Notes: generated by a model from the letters alone, not told the origin. A stretch of 64,000 nt of DNA from Poa pratensis (GCA_947311845.1 CAMZMU010000089.1:22487017-22551016); one strand, 5' to 3'. Numbered from the stretch's first letter, positions 23,311-33,439 are shown. Made by a program: numbers and translations.

Positions 23311-24045
23311 ATTTTAAATGAAAGGAGCACTGTCATGGAATACAAAATGAATTCCACCGCAACGCTACTCTGGGCCAGGCCTGCTGCTGTCAAGTCATAC
23401 AGCTGGAGCCCGGGCTGCACTGCACAGCCAACAGGTCAGGCATTTCGTCAACTGACTCATGCCTCGTCAAAAAAAAAGAAGAAAAAAAGAGGAAAAAGCT
23501 ATTTTCCTGCCTTCTGCTGATCGGCAATTCGTCAGCTGCACACAGTCCTGAAGCTTTGCAATAGCTGGATAATTTTTTCGATCCGAATGTTGGATATATA
23601 TACATCTGCGCCCACAAGATTGTGATCCCGGTTATATTGATCCGGTGATAGAAAGCTGTTATGGGGAATTCAAGTCTTCCCTACTATGACTTGATACAGC
23701 CAGCAGCGTCAACACTGGTAGACGTCTGAATGCCACTAGTCCACTATGGGGAGTAGCATTTGGACTTTATAAGTACGTTCAAACATTGGGCAGAATTGTT
23801 TCCATTTTCTATCCACACGAGTGCACAAGCAGAAAACTAGCTACCACTAGCAGTTCTTAAACTTGCTTTGACACGATTGACGAGGGCACCGGGAGGTGCC
23901 GATCGAACTGTTAATGGATATAGTATACACGTGCAAATCGAAAAGTATTTTGTGCTTATGGGCTCCAGCGATTCTAGAATTTTTTTTTAAAAAAAGTAAA
24001 TATGTAAAAAGCTAACAAAAAATAAGATCTCGATTTTTTTTTTGC
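23311..24045. other. Gene-free intergenic stretch
   Basis: Contains a poly-A/AG run at 23467-23500 and AT-rich DNA. No domain-bearing ORF or terminal repeats are visible. Confidence 0.4.
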
Positions 24046-24325
24046 AAAACACAGTACAACACAGACGCTCACATACACGCGCACACACTCACCCCTATGA
24101 ACGCACGCACGCACACCCTACTCTTATGTGCACATCCGAGAGACTGAGCCGGCGGGTCAAGTCTTGAGATTGACGAAGTCACCACATGCGTCTCGCTGTC
24201 GACGGGAACGTCGCCTTCCACTGAAGAATATTCCACCTTAAATGAGAAATACCAGTGTCAAACCTGGGTTTGAACTCTGGTGGGCTGGGGGTACAACCAC
24301 CCTCCTAACCATCCTGCCACAGGCA
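24046..24325 (-). mobile_element. Au-type SINE
   Basis: On the minus strand the 5' part has a tRNA-like RNA polymerase III promoter: an A box of the type TGGTTAGGAGG followed by a B box GAGTTCAAACCC. A conserved body containing GTCGACAGCGAGACGC and GGCTCAGTCTCTCGG comes next, then a GTGTGCGTGCGTGCG tail and a run of A. The element is non-coding and would depend on LINE enzymes. This family is common in Triticeae, which supports the taxonomic guess. Confidence 0.7.
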
Positions 24326-24590
24326 AATGTAGCGAATGGTGTTTCCCACAAAACTGCGACATCTCAACTTAAGATACATTGTATTCTGACCTACACAAAA
24401 AGACGAAATCTAATAAATTTAGAGATTTAAAATATGAATAATCAAATCCACACCTTTGTTATTTTTGTATAGTTCAGAATACAAAGCATTTGATTTTTGC
24501 GTGTTCATGGAATGCACCGTTGGCTACACCCGAGAATTGTTTTCCAGTTTTTTTTGAAACTTGCAATCTTTTTTTTTTACAATTTTTATA
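24326..24590. mobile_element. Second copy of the fold-back MITE family
   Basis: TGTATTCTGACCTACACAAAA and TTTTTGTATAGTTCAGAATACA are inverted arms. The right end TTTTTTTTGAAACTTGCAA resembles that of the element at 23030-23310. The left end may have been lost next to the SINE. Confidence 0.4.
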
Positions 24591-24783
24591 AGTACCGGTA
24601 CCATTGAAGCTCGGGATCGAGCACTAAATCACCACTACGTGCAAGTGGCCAATTGTGGGACAATAGTGCTGCACTGCGTTCTTGGTTTCTCCACTTTTTC
24701 TAAGTGTGGTTTTTCTAAGCACCATGACCTATACTCATTTTCTATAGTTTTTTTGCAGACCGAAATTTTGAAAAGATATGTAA

Positions 24784-26421
24784 GAGCATATTCACCGGGC
24801 CTCCAATTGACCCTCCAATGGCCCATTGGGGTCCGAACGCCAAAATCGGCCACCGGCGGCACCCTCCAAAGGGTCGGGCCGAGCTAAATCATGTCCGATA
24901 CCCCCGAAAGGGCCTCCAAGTTTGGAGCCGGACATGGGGCGGACATGGCCTCCGACAGGTCGGCCCCATCCGTCATAGAGACAGGGCGCGAGCAGGCGAT
25001 ATTAATCGCGCTGTGCAGGAGGCCGGTCTGGCCGCGTTAATGGCGCAGTCGTCGGCGGTTTCCAACGCGACGCGACTGGACAGCGGTGCGCCTGCACACA
25101 CGCATGCCATTAACGGCGGCCAGGCGACGCGACGGCTCCCTAGGCCACGCGGCCGGCGTTGCGGATTCCCCACGCGTCGCATTTACGCCGGCCGCACTGC
25201 CCATCGCCACGATAAAAGCCGGCGCCCTCGCCGTGCTTATCCACCCCTTCTTCTCTCTCGCCCTCACTCTCCTCGCCCCTCCTTGCAACTGCATCCATGG
25301 CATACGGCAGCCGCACCATCGGGAGCGAGGACGCATGGGAGCTGCACCGGTACGGGCTCCTCGCCCCTCCGGACTGCCGCCTGCCCAAGCACTGGGCCGT
25401 CTCAGCTGGTGGCCTTCTCGTGCCTCCGCTGCCCGAGATGGCGGAGCAGATGCGGCGATTCATCACTCGCCGGCGGAGCGGCGCCTCCCCGAGAATGACG
25501 AGGGCTAGGCCAACTGGGGTCGTTGGCTCGAGCGCTTCGAGCACGAGCGGGAGGCGGTCATCGCCACCGTCGACGGCCTCAGAGCGCTCGAGACGCGCTA
25601 CAACACCCAGGGGCGGCACGACTGGTGGGAGGCAATGGGCCACACGGTTGCCTCCGCTATCGAGGGCGCCCGCTGGCACGGCGCCACGGGCAGCGCCATC
25701 CCGCTGCGCCTCCTTCCACCGGCGCCGCGCTTCCCTCCACTGCGCCCCGTGGTGAAGTAGGAGCGCCGCTCACCGCCGCGTGGTGGAGGCGGCATCACCA
25801 TCCGCGAACGCCGCCAGCGCCAGCGTTCGCCACCACGTCCGCGCGGGCGCCTCTTCCTCCGTCGCCCCAGGGCAGAGGCAATGCCGGTGGAGGTCATCCC
25901 GGCGGGCTACGACGTGTCGTCCGAGCTGCGGAACGAGCATGACGGTGACAACTCGGGCCTGCTGGCGGCGCTCTCCGACTCGGTGGTTGACATCGAGCGG
26001 GACTCGCCGGGGCCTCATGGCGACCCTGGCGAGCTCGGCCCATATGGCAACCTCCTCCTCCTCCGGCGGCGCCTCCTCCAACCGATCGCCGCGCCACGAC
26101 GACACCTCCACCAGCCGTGCTGCCTCCTCCACCACCATGGTGCTCGACGACAGCGACGACAACTCGTGGTGGGACAGAGAGGAGTAGGCTAGGCGGCGAC
26201 TATGGTTTAGGTTTTTTGAATTTCGTTCAAATATTTTGTAATTTGCACCGAATATGAATGAAATTTGAAATGCCTTTAAATTTGTTTGAATTCAATAAAA
26301 ACAATTTGTCTTTGGGGTGCGCCGCTGTGGGCTGCACCCCCCAATTGACCGGACACAGGTCCGGCACCCCCCAATTGGGGGGTGCCGGACACCGATTTGG
26401 AGGCCCCCGGTGGAGATGCTC
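24784..26421 (+). mobile_element. Non-autonomous PIF/Harbinger-type element carrying a gene fragment
   Basis: The left terminus GAGCATATTCACCGGGCCTC and the right terminus, reverse-complemented GAGCATCTCCACCGGGGGCC, form inverted repeats. TAA flanks both ends (24781-24783 and 26422-26424). Subterminal repeats of CCAATTG-type sequence occur on both sides. The 1638-bp GC-rich interior contains a plus-strand gene-like region and no transposase. Confidence 0.7.
25297..26187 (+). pseudogene. Captured gene-like region in the second PIF/Harbinger element
   Basis: ATG 25297 opens a frame reading MAYGSRTIGSEDAWELHRYG, LLAPPDCRLPKHW and LLVPPLPEMAEQMRRFITRRR. A shift near 25460 leads to another open frame (DWWEAMGHTVASAIEG), which stops at 25760. 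The downstream part (VEVIPAGYDVSSELRNEHD with DIERDSPGP) lies in yet another frame up to a tail rich in Ser and Asp. A TATA-like GATAAAAG at about 25211 precedes it. The protein is of unknown function. The frame changes, and its location between transposon termini, mark it as a non-functional capture or an old host-derived cargo gene. Confidence 0.45.
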
Positions 26422-26424
26422 TAA

Positions 26425-26657
26425 GAGGGTGGTACTGGTACATATCAGTGAGATGTGCGGTCGGCGTGCAGGCGGAGGGGGGCAACAACGCGCAGCCGTG
26501 TGAGCTCGAGTGGACGAGCGGCCATGCTGGGATAAGTTCATAAGTCCAGTTTAGCTCCACAATGCTCTAATATGGCGGCGGCAGATGCAGTACGGGGGGA
26601 GCTCCCCTTCGTAGGGATTGAGAAGCGACGAGGGTGTGAAACAATGGCAGAGCGGGG
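26425..26657. other. Short intergenic stretch
   Basis: No gene or repeat recognised. Confidence 0.4.
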
Positions 26658-26658
26658 T

Positions 26659-26994
26659 ATTTTTTGACAAATCTGGCCCTCTTGAGCAATTAAATACATG
26701 TATTACCTCTTTTCAAAACTGTTTTCAAATCTGGCCTCTTGAGGTCGGCGCCAAATAGAATGGAGCCGACCTTGTTCAGTTCGGCGCAATCGAGAAAGTC
26801 TTATAGTTTTCTTAAGGACTTAAAAAAATTAAAACAGGGGGTCTGCGTCACATAGGATGGAGCCGACATGTACAAGGTTGGCTCCATTTTATCTGGAGCC
26901 GACCTCAGGTGCCAGATTTGGAAATAGTTTTGCAGAGAGGCCAGAATTAAGATTAATTTTGCTCAGAGGCCATATTTGACAAAAAAAAAAACCT
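26659..26994. mobile_element. Fold-back MITE with an approximate 9-bp target duplication
   Basis: The left end TTTTTTGACAAATCTGGCC is inverted at the right end (GGCCATATTTGACAAAAA). The interior contains a second inverted pair around GGAGCCGAC. Flanks GAGCGGGGT (26650-26658) and GAGCGGGCG (26995-27003) differ at one position, which suggests a Mutator-type 9-bp duplication. Confidence 0.5.
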
Positions 26995-27576
26995 GAGCGG
27001 GCGTGAGAAAAAAATCCAGTGCGGTACTTTGAGTTTCCACTCTCCTACAAGAAGAGAGATAGTGAGTTTTGGGAGTACGTGGCCACCCAGTAGACGCACC
27101 AAGACTAATATTGATCAAGCATTTTGAACGCACTGATGAAACAATACAATAAGGAGTCCTATGGAAGCACTGTTAGATTATGCATAGGAAGGATTAACAT
27201 AACGTAACATGCATGCAATCTAAGCATACTTGACCTATCTTGATTTTTCGCACATGAGTTGACAGGCATATGTCAATGCAAGTACCTTACCACGCTTTCA
27301 CAGGCTTTTGATTATGTGGCATACTAGTTAATGAAGAGAGAGGATGAGGTTGTAACTTAACTAAGATACAACCTTTACACGTGGTCATAAGCAAAATTTG
27401 GTTCTAACCCAATCATATGTATGCATGAGCCCTAAATCATAGATACAACATATAGTAAACTATGCATTATACTAATTATATCTTAATTATTACTCCTATG
27501 ATATCGTGCTATGAGATGATGCATTGGCACATGCCTAACTTCTTTGCAAGCAGCAGCAGAGGAGGAGAAGGGGTGG
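26995..27576. repeat. Diverged copy of the sequence upstream of the glucanase gene
   Basis: Blocks at about 27130-27170 (CGCACTGATG...CAATAC...GAAGCA), 27229-27265 (TTGACCTATC...GAGTTGACA) and 27546-27580 (GCAAGCAGCAGCAGAGG...GGGGTGGGAA) recur in the same order at about 30643-30800. The copy here is longer because of extra sequence between blocks. No coding region is attached to it. Confidence 0.5.
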
Positions 27577-27585
27577 GAAATTCAC

Positions 27586-27956
27586 GCTAATTTTTTTTTT
27601 AATAATACATTTTTTTACAGAAATTTGATAAATATTACGCATTTTGCATAAATTACACAAATAATACGGCCTCGGCCTAGGCTAAGCCGACAGGCACTAA
27701 TCGGCCCAGGCCTGGCCGATTAGTACCTGTCGGCCCAGGCCTGGCCGATAAGTGCCCACTGGGCTAGCCTAGCCGTACCGTGATTAGTAGCTTATCGGCC
27801 AGGCCTGGGCCGATTAGTAGCTTATCGGCCAGGCCTGGGCCGACAGGTACTAATCGGCCCAACCTGGGCCGAGGCCGTATTATTTCTGAAATTTTGTGAT
27901 TTTGCGTAATATTTTTCAAATTTAATTAAAAAAACGTATTATTAAAAAAAATTAGC
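27586..27956. mobile_element. Mutator-like fold-back element with exact 9-bp target duplication
   Basis: The element starts GCTAATTTTTTTTT and ends AAAAAAATTAGC. GAAATTCAC stands immediately outside both ends (27577-27585 and 27957-27965), the 9-bp duplication typical of Mutator-like elements. The whole 371 bp is one large inverted repeat: AT-rich outer arms (AATAATAC, ATATTACGCA) and GC-rich inner arms built from GGCCGA/TCGGCC motifs such as TCGGCCCAGGCCTGGCCGAT. It has no ORF. Confidence 0.8.
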
Positions 27957-27965
27957 GAAATTCAC

Positions 27966-28628
27966 AACGACTTCTGAGCTCACATGGTCTCCAAAAAAAC
28001 GAAACAGATTATAAAACATTTCAAAAATTCTGAATAAATTGACGACGAACATATACAAATTTTCTACATACATGCCCAATTTCGTCGTGTAATGCATGTT
28101 GGTGCTCTGTACATAGCAAAATCAACCACAGTGGGATTTAAAATATAATTTTAAGACCACTGATTTTGTTTCTTCGCACGGAGCACCATATATATCATTT
28201 CCCAGGAAACATTTGTATATATTTGTCACCAGAACCTTCCTTAATTTTAAAAATGTTTTACTATTCTTTTGTTACAAGTTTTACACTGGTTGACAATTTT
28301 AGAAACCGTTCGATCTAACGGTGGTAAAATAGGTGGTACAAAACTGATGGTACTTGTAGTACCAAAATGTGGGAGCGCTGTCAACATTATTAATTTATTT
28401 AATAAAAAGCAATTAACTAATTTCTTCAAACGGCCCCACCTGTCAGCTATCTCTCCCTCGGATGACTCTCTCTAATCTCGCTATCTCCCCGCACCCAATC
28501 CGCCGACGACGCGCCCAAATCCGTCGCCCCCCACCACCACCACTACGCACACACCTCCCCGCCGGCAGGGCCCGCAGAGCCACTGCAGCAGCAGCCGGCT
28601 GCGGGCGTCGTGCAGCGAGGAGGAGCAA
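27966..28628. other. AT-rich intergenic stretch leading into a GC-rich leader
   Basis: No domain-bearing ORF up to 28440. It contains GATGGTACTTGTAGTACC near 28346, which is partly mirrored near 29650. From 28440 a C-rich, leader-like sequence precedes ATG 28629. Confidence 0.35.
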
Positions 28629-28886
28629 ATGGCATATGAGGACGCCGCATCCACCGCCGGCGCCTCCAAGGCGGCCCTCTGGGGGGTTCGATGAGGCCCG
28701 CAGACGTGGGGTTGTGGCTCCGCGTCGTTCTCGCGCTCGTCGCCGCTGTAGCTGGAAGGCCATGTGGTGGTGGAAGGCTGAGCCGCCATGGGTGCTGGGT
28801 TAGCGGAGAGGCAGTACTGCAGGGTGCTTCAATCGCTTTGGCAGTCCGTACCACATTCTTGACCTCGATGGAAGGATCATATACTG
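28629..28886 (+). pseudogene. Captured 5' exon resembling a PAS-domain Raf-like MAPKKK
   Basis: ATG 28629 starts MAYEDAASTAGASKAALWG and stops soon after. Further down, from 28803, AERQYCRVLQSLWQSV can be read, and after a one-base shift HILDLDGRIIYW (28852-28887). It is followed by a splice-donor-like G/GTGAGA. The combined pattern resembles the start of the PAS domain in plant Raf-like (CTR1/EDR1-type) kinases, whose next exon usually begins within the following Asn-Arg stretch. No further exons were found. The frameshift and the lack of kinase sequence make this a fragment, perhaps carried by a Mutator-like element. Confidence 0.4.
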
Positions 28887-28919
28887 GTGAGATTTCTACA
28901 GTTCTTCCATTTTCCTAAT

Positions 28920-31002
28920 TTTTTTCGAGCGCGCCAGACTTGCGTGCTTGTGAACTGCCGCCGTGATGGTGTCGATTGTAGTGTTGTTATTATGTTGCAA
29001 CCAAGTGAACATGCTTCCAGCTCGAGAAACATATTTTTGTTCCATTTTTTGAACATAATATGACAACTACCCAGATTTCACTATTTTTACCTAAATTTTA
29101 AAAGTTTGGGTCTGGTCTCGGTTTCGTCATTCATCATTTCTCAAATGCAGAGGAAATTTGTTTCGCTTACTTAAAAGAAGCACACCGAAGTTGCTGAGTT
29201 TCTGAAAGGAATCAGCCTTGCTTCTTTAGGACATACTTCTCCTGGGATAACACTAGATATGTGGTACGCTATCGATTATTTAACACTTCCATCTTACTTT
29301 TGTCTTGCACTTCTAGTTCCGATCTATTTATCGTCCATTTGTAAGGGGCTTGGGAGCTTAAACATGATACTATTGGAGATATCAAAATCTATATAACTAG
29401 AGAGCTGATAAAGATGGTATTCAGAAATATTTATCTCCGGTTGTACTTGTCCCAAAATATCTAGAGACTAGTTTAAAATGTTGAGAGCACTTGGTTGGCA
29501 AAGGCAGGAAACTAGCGTCAGATTCTAGAAGCTAAAGCTTATATTGTTTTAATGTTATTTCCTTCTTGGTCGTAGCATGTGGACATCGTAGGACATTTTT
29601 AATCAACGGCTACAAAAATTCAGACTCAATGGTACCTGATGGTACCCCGAGTACCATCCCAATCTCTAAGAGCTCTTCTTTTACATTTTTTTTTAATTCG
29701 GTGAGGAGCATGTTAGCCCTGGAGCCGAATGTCATTTTTTCCACGAAATGTTGTCTTTTTAACACAGGACACAAAAAATGTCATTTTTCCATGAAACTTT
29801 TTTTCCGTACATTGAATATCCGATTGTACATCCAAATTTTTTTTTTGATTTTTTTGACATTTTGAAATGCCATTTTTTAAGTAGTGGGTGCATCTACCCC
29901 TATGAGGCAAAGATGATTTCCCGTTCAAGTGGGCTATTGGGGAACAATAGTTGGTTTCTCCTTTCCATAATAATGATTTTCTAACCACCATGAGAGCTAT
30001 ACACCCATTTCTTCTATATATAGATTTTTGGTGTACCAAAAATTGAGAAAAAATATATACTTATTGTAATACAAAATTCATAATGATATGTGGAGTTTGA
30101 CGTTAATACGTTGTGCTAGTTAAGAGGGAAAAGGATAAATCTAATGAACTTTATAGTCACATATATTCTACCACTTGTTTCTTTTGCATACGCACCATAG
30201 TATAAGTTTTCCCTTTGAATATTTTTTTATGAGATAGTAAAACCTTTTAGCACGCTCATCTTATATGTGTCACCCGATCAACATGAGTCTCTGAGATTGT
30301 CAAAAAGGCACATAAAGTCATTCGTGTTGGCTTATTTTGACAATTTCAGAAGCTCTAAGATTAAAAAACGCCATATCTAATAGCTTATTTCAAATAGTTT
30401 TTTTTGCATTTTACGGACCCGAATAAACCAATTGAATCGGGTGACTATACTTGTTAAAAACGTCTTTTAGTATGTCGTTTTTTGGGAGGGGCCAGATCTG
30501 GTTGAAAGTTTTCTAAGGGGTCATTACTGGCTAATAGTTTGGCGAAGGACCATTTAGTATAGAAGATACTGGCCGCACCAACACGGATTTTTTTTTAAAG
30601 ATAAAAGGGTTCTCCCACACGGATATTTTTCTGAACCCACACGCACTGATGCAGCAATACACTAGGGAGCCATGTGGAAGCAATGTTAATTACTCCTAGT
30701 CGTATATTTGACCTGCCTATAGGTGTTTTCCACACAAGTTGACACAACTTTCTGGCAAGCAGCAGAGAAGAAGAAGAACTGAAGAAGGGGTGGGAAGTTC
30801 GGTATGCATTTCGCCCACAGGAATGTTGCGGCCGCCAATGCCCAGTTGCCCACTAGTGAGCCATCGTGGTGTGTGGATTACATCACAATCACACATCGAG
30901 CCAATCAGTTATAATTGCACAATTGGCACGTACTACTGTACTACACACTGAAATCGTCGGCTTCTTCAAGTTGCTGCAAGTCTGCAACTTGCGCTGATGA
31001 TG
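28920..31002. other. Long AT-rich intergenic stretch upstream of the glucanase promoter
   Basis: No domain-bearing ORF on either strand. Contains a near-repeat of GTCATTTTTTCCACGAAA / GTCATTTTTCCATGAAA at about 29731-29801. The block at 30630-30800 is duplicated in diverged form at 27113-27580. Confidence 0.45.
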
Positions 31003-31298
31003 AAATGACAAATGAGGAGTCATACTTGGTCAGCTGCTAGTCGTCGTAGCCAGTCTTCCATTTTAATTTCATCGTGTTCTGGGCAAGGAAAAAGCCGGTA
31101 TATATCCTTCCCGGCAACAGGTCCACCATCCATGGCGCTGCATGCACAGTAAATGACAAATGAGGAGTCATACTTGGTCAGCTGCTAGTCGTCGTAGCCA
31201 GTCTTCCATTTTAATTTCATAGTGTTCTGGGCAAGGAAAAAGCCGGTATATATCCTTCCCGGCTACAGGTCCACCATCCATGGCGCTGCATGCACAGT
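31003..31298. repeat. 148-bp tandem duplication in the glucanase promoter
   Basis: Two direct copies, 31003-31150 and 31151-31298, each begin AAATGACAAATGAGGAGTCA and end GCTGCATGCACAGT. They differ at only two positions (ATCGTG/ATAGTG and GGCAAC/GGCTAC). Each contains a TATATATCC site and an ATGGCGCTGCATGC stretch. The second copy ends 9 bp before the likely TATA box of the gene. Confidence 0.95.
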
Positions 31299-31307
31299 GC
31301 TAGTCTC

Positions 31308-31314
31308 TATAAAT
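31308..31314 (+). promoter_or_regulatory. TATA box of the glucanase gene
   Basis: TATAAAT lies 78 bp upstream of ATG 31392 and just after the duplicated block, a normal plant spacing. An in-frame ATG at 31290 lies upstream of this box and is therefore not the start. Confidence 0.6.
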
Positions 31315-31391
31315 TGTCGCCCACCCTTTTGCTTGTCATACATCCCTTTCCTCTCCTCGTCTTAACACTCTGCTACCCAGCGCAGGAAAGC

Positions 31392-33388
31392 ATGCGGCAC
31401 ACTCACCTCCTCATCGTCCTTGTGGGCGCTGCATTGCCGCTGCTCCTCTTCTCCGGCGCAGGTAATCGACGGGTACAAATTAACGCTTCTGTTTATGAAA
31501 TAGCTACCTCGGACAGAGTCTTGTAACAATGCTGCCGGCGGTTCCTTGTGTACATTACTAATTGCAGATGCCGGTGAGGTGGGCGTGAGCTACGGGAGGA
31601 TCGGGAACAACCTGATGGACCCAGCATCGGTGGTGCAGCTACTGAAGAAGAACGGGATCACGACGGTGCGGGTGTACGACACGGACCCGACGGTGCTGAG
31701 CGCGATGGCCAACACGGGCATCAACCTGGTGGTGGCGCTACCCAACGAGCTAGTGGCCTCCGCGGCTGCTGACCCGTCGTACGCTCTCCGGTGGGTGAAG
31801 AGCAACCTGATGCCCCACTACCCGGCCACGGACATCCGCGGCGTGACCGTGGGGAACGAGGTGTTCCAGCAGGCCAAGGACCTGACGCCGAAGCTCCTCC
31901 AGGCCATGAAGAACGTGCAGGCGGCGCTGGCTAGCTTGGGCCTTGCCAACGCCGTGAAGGTGACCACGCCGATCGCGTTCAGCGCGCTCAAGGTGTCGTT
32001 CCCGCCGTCCCAGAGCGCGTTCCAGGATGACATCGGCCAGTCGGTGATGAGCCCCATGCTGGACTTCCTGCTGCAGACCGGCTCCTACCTCATGGTCAAC
32101 ATCTACCCGTACTACACGTACACGTCCCAGCCGGGCGTGATCGACCTCAACTACGCGACGTTCCGCCCCAACGCCGGCGTCGTCGACCCTAACACCGGCT
32201 TCAGGTACTCCAACCTGTTCGACGCCCAGCTCGACGCCGTGTACTACGCCATGGACAACCTGGACGTGTCCTCGGCCAGCAAGCGCGCTGCGGTGGGGAC
32301 GACGATGGCCAAGAGAGGGCGCGGCCGGCGGGTGCACGTGAAAACCGGGGAGTCGGGATGGTGCTCCTACTGCGATAACGCCGTGGGGGCCACAAAGGAA
32401 AACGCCCAAGCCTACAACGCCAACCTCATCAACCACGCGCTGTCTTCCGGTAATGCCGCCACCGTGGCCAGCTCGCTCGCCCTCGGCGCCGGCACCCCCG
32501 ACTCCGACATATCCGTGTACATCTTCGCCCTTTTCAACGAGAACGACAAGCCCGCGGACGAGCAGAACTTCGGCCTGTTTTACCCGAGCGGGCAGCCGGT
32601 GTACCAGGTCGACTTCAGTGGTGGTGGCGGCGCCAGCCCCAGCCCCGGCCCCGGGTAGTCCAGCTGGTGCGTTGCCAACGCCGCGGTCGGTGATGCGCGC
32701 CTGCAGGCGGCGCTCGATTACGCGTGCGGCAACGGCGCGGACTGCAGCGCCATCCAGCCTGGGAAGACGTGCTACCAGCCCAACACCAAGGCCGCGCACG
32801 CGTCCTACGCGTTCAACGACTACTACCAGCGCAAGGGCCGGGCCACCGGGACGTGCGATTTCAGTGGCGCCGCCTCCATCGTCTACCAGCAACCCGCAGC
32901 TGCAGGTGAGTTGTGTGCCGTGCTCGATCATGGTTATGTGTGATTGGATTCCCTTCGTCTGATTATTACTGCCCTTTGACGAGACAGTCCTGTGCAACCC
33001 GAACGCGGCGAGCTGGTGCGTGGCGAACGCGGCGGTCGGAGACGCGCGGCTCCAGGCGGCGCTGGACTACGCGTGCGGCCACGGCGCGGACTGCAGCGCC
33101 ATCCAGCCTGGCGCGCGGTGCTTCGATCCAGACACCAAGGTCGCGCACGCCTCCTACGCCTTCAACGACTACTACCAGCGTAACGGCCGGTCCGGCAGCT
33201 CCTGTAGCTTCAACGGCGCTGGTTCGGTCGTCTACCAGCAACCAAGTGAGTTCCTCTTCAACTGTGGCCCATCAAAACCATGTCAGCAAAATGTAGCTAG
33301 TATCAGCCATAGGCGCGTGACCTCTCATTCGCCTTTGTTCGTTTCTGCAGAGATAGGCAACTGCGTGCTCCCGTCAACTTCAGGTTGA
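31392..33388 (+). CDS. Endo-1,3-beta-glucanase, GH17 with two CBM43 domains; in-frame TAG after the catalytic domain
   Basis: Predicted exons are 31392-31461, 31568-32905, 32988-33245 and 33351-33388, all with GT-AG introns that keep the frame. A signal peptide (about residues 1-24) is followed by a GH17 domain that hydrolyses 1,3-beta-glucan (callose) in the cell wall. Visible are [20 protein letters not shown], the acid/base Glu in GVTVGNEV and the nucleophile Glu in TGESGWCS, where many relatives have SETGWPS. A Gly/Pro/Ser linker leads to two CBM43 (X8) carbohydrate-binding domains, each beginning [20 protein letters not shown]. The last Cys of the second is in exon 4. TAG at 32656-32658, codon 387, lies in the linker, so normal translation gives 386 residues without CBM43. 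Otherwise the whole 567-codon frame is open. The possibilities are a recent truncation, readthrough or a sequence error. Confidence 0.9.
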
Positions 33389-33439
33389 CCTGAAGAAATG
33401 GCAGAGAAGACCGAAGGCCAAGGCCAAGCTACCAAGGCC

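Noticed and set aside
24240..24325. tRNA gene on the minus strand
   Set aside because: A and B box motifs are present but no cloverleaf is formed, and the sequence continues into a SINE body and A-rich tail.
24818..25498. 226-codon plus-strand ORF in the second Harbinger-type element
   Set aside because: Arg/Pro/Ala-rich with no domain. It overlaps, in another frame, the better gene-like frame that starts at 25297.
27660..27870. GGCCGA repeats as a satellite or CRISPR-like array
   Set aside because: The repeats are the two arms of one inverted repeat inside a transposon with target duplications, and there are no spacers.
31290..31391. Upstream in-frame ATG at 31290 as the glucanase start
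   Set aside because: It precedes the TATA box and would place an extra hydrophobic stretch before a normal signal peptide.
32655..32987. Splicing from GTAG at 32655 to the exon 3 acceptor as a way around the stop
   Set aside because: The donor is poor and the join would put exon 3 out of frame, so it does not rescue the CBM43 domains.
31750..32997. 415-codon ORF on the minus strand opposite the glucanase
   Set aside because: It lies antisense to a GC-rich gene with strong third-position bias, has Val/Arg-rich low-complexity sequence and no domain. It is a shadow of the real frame.
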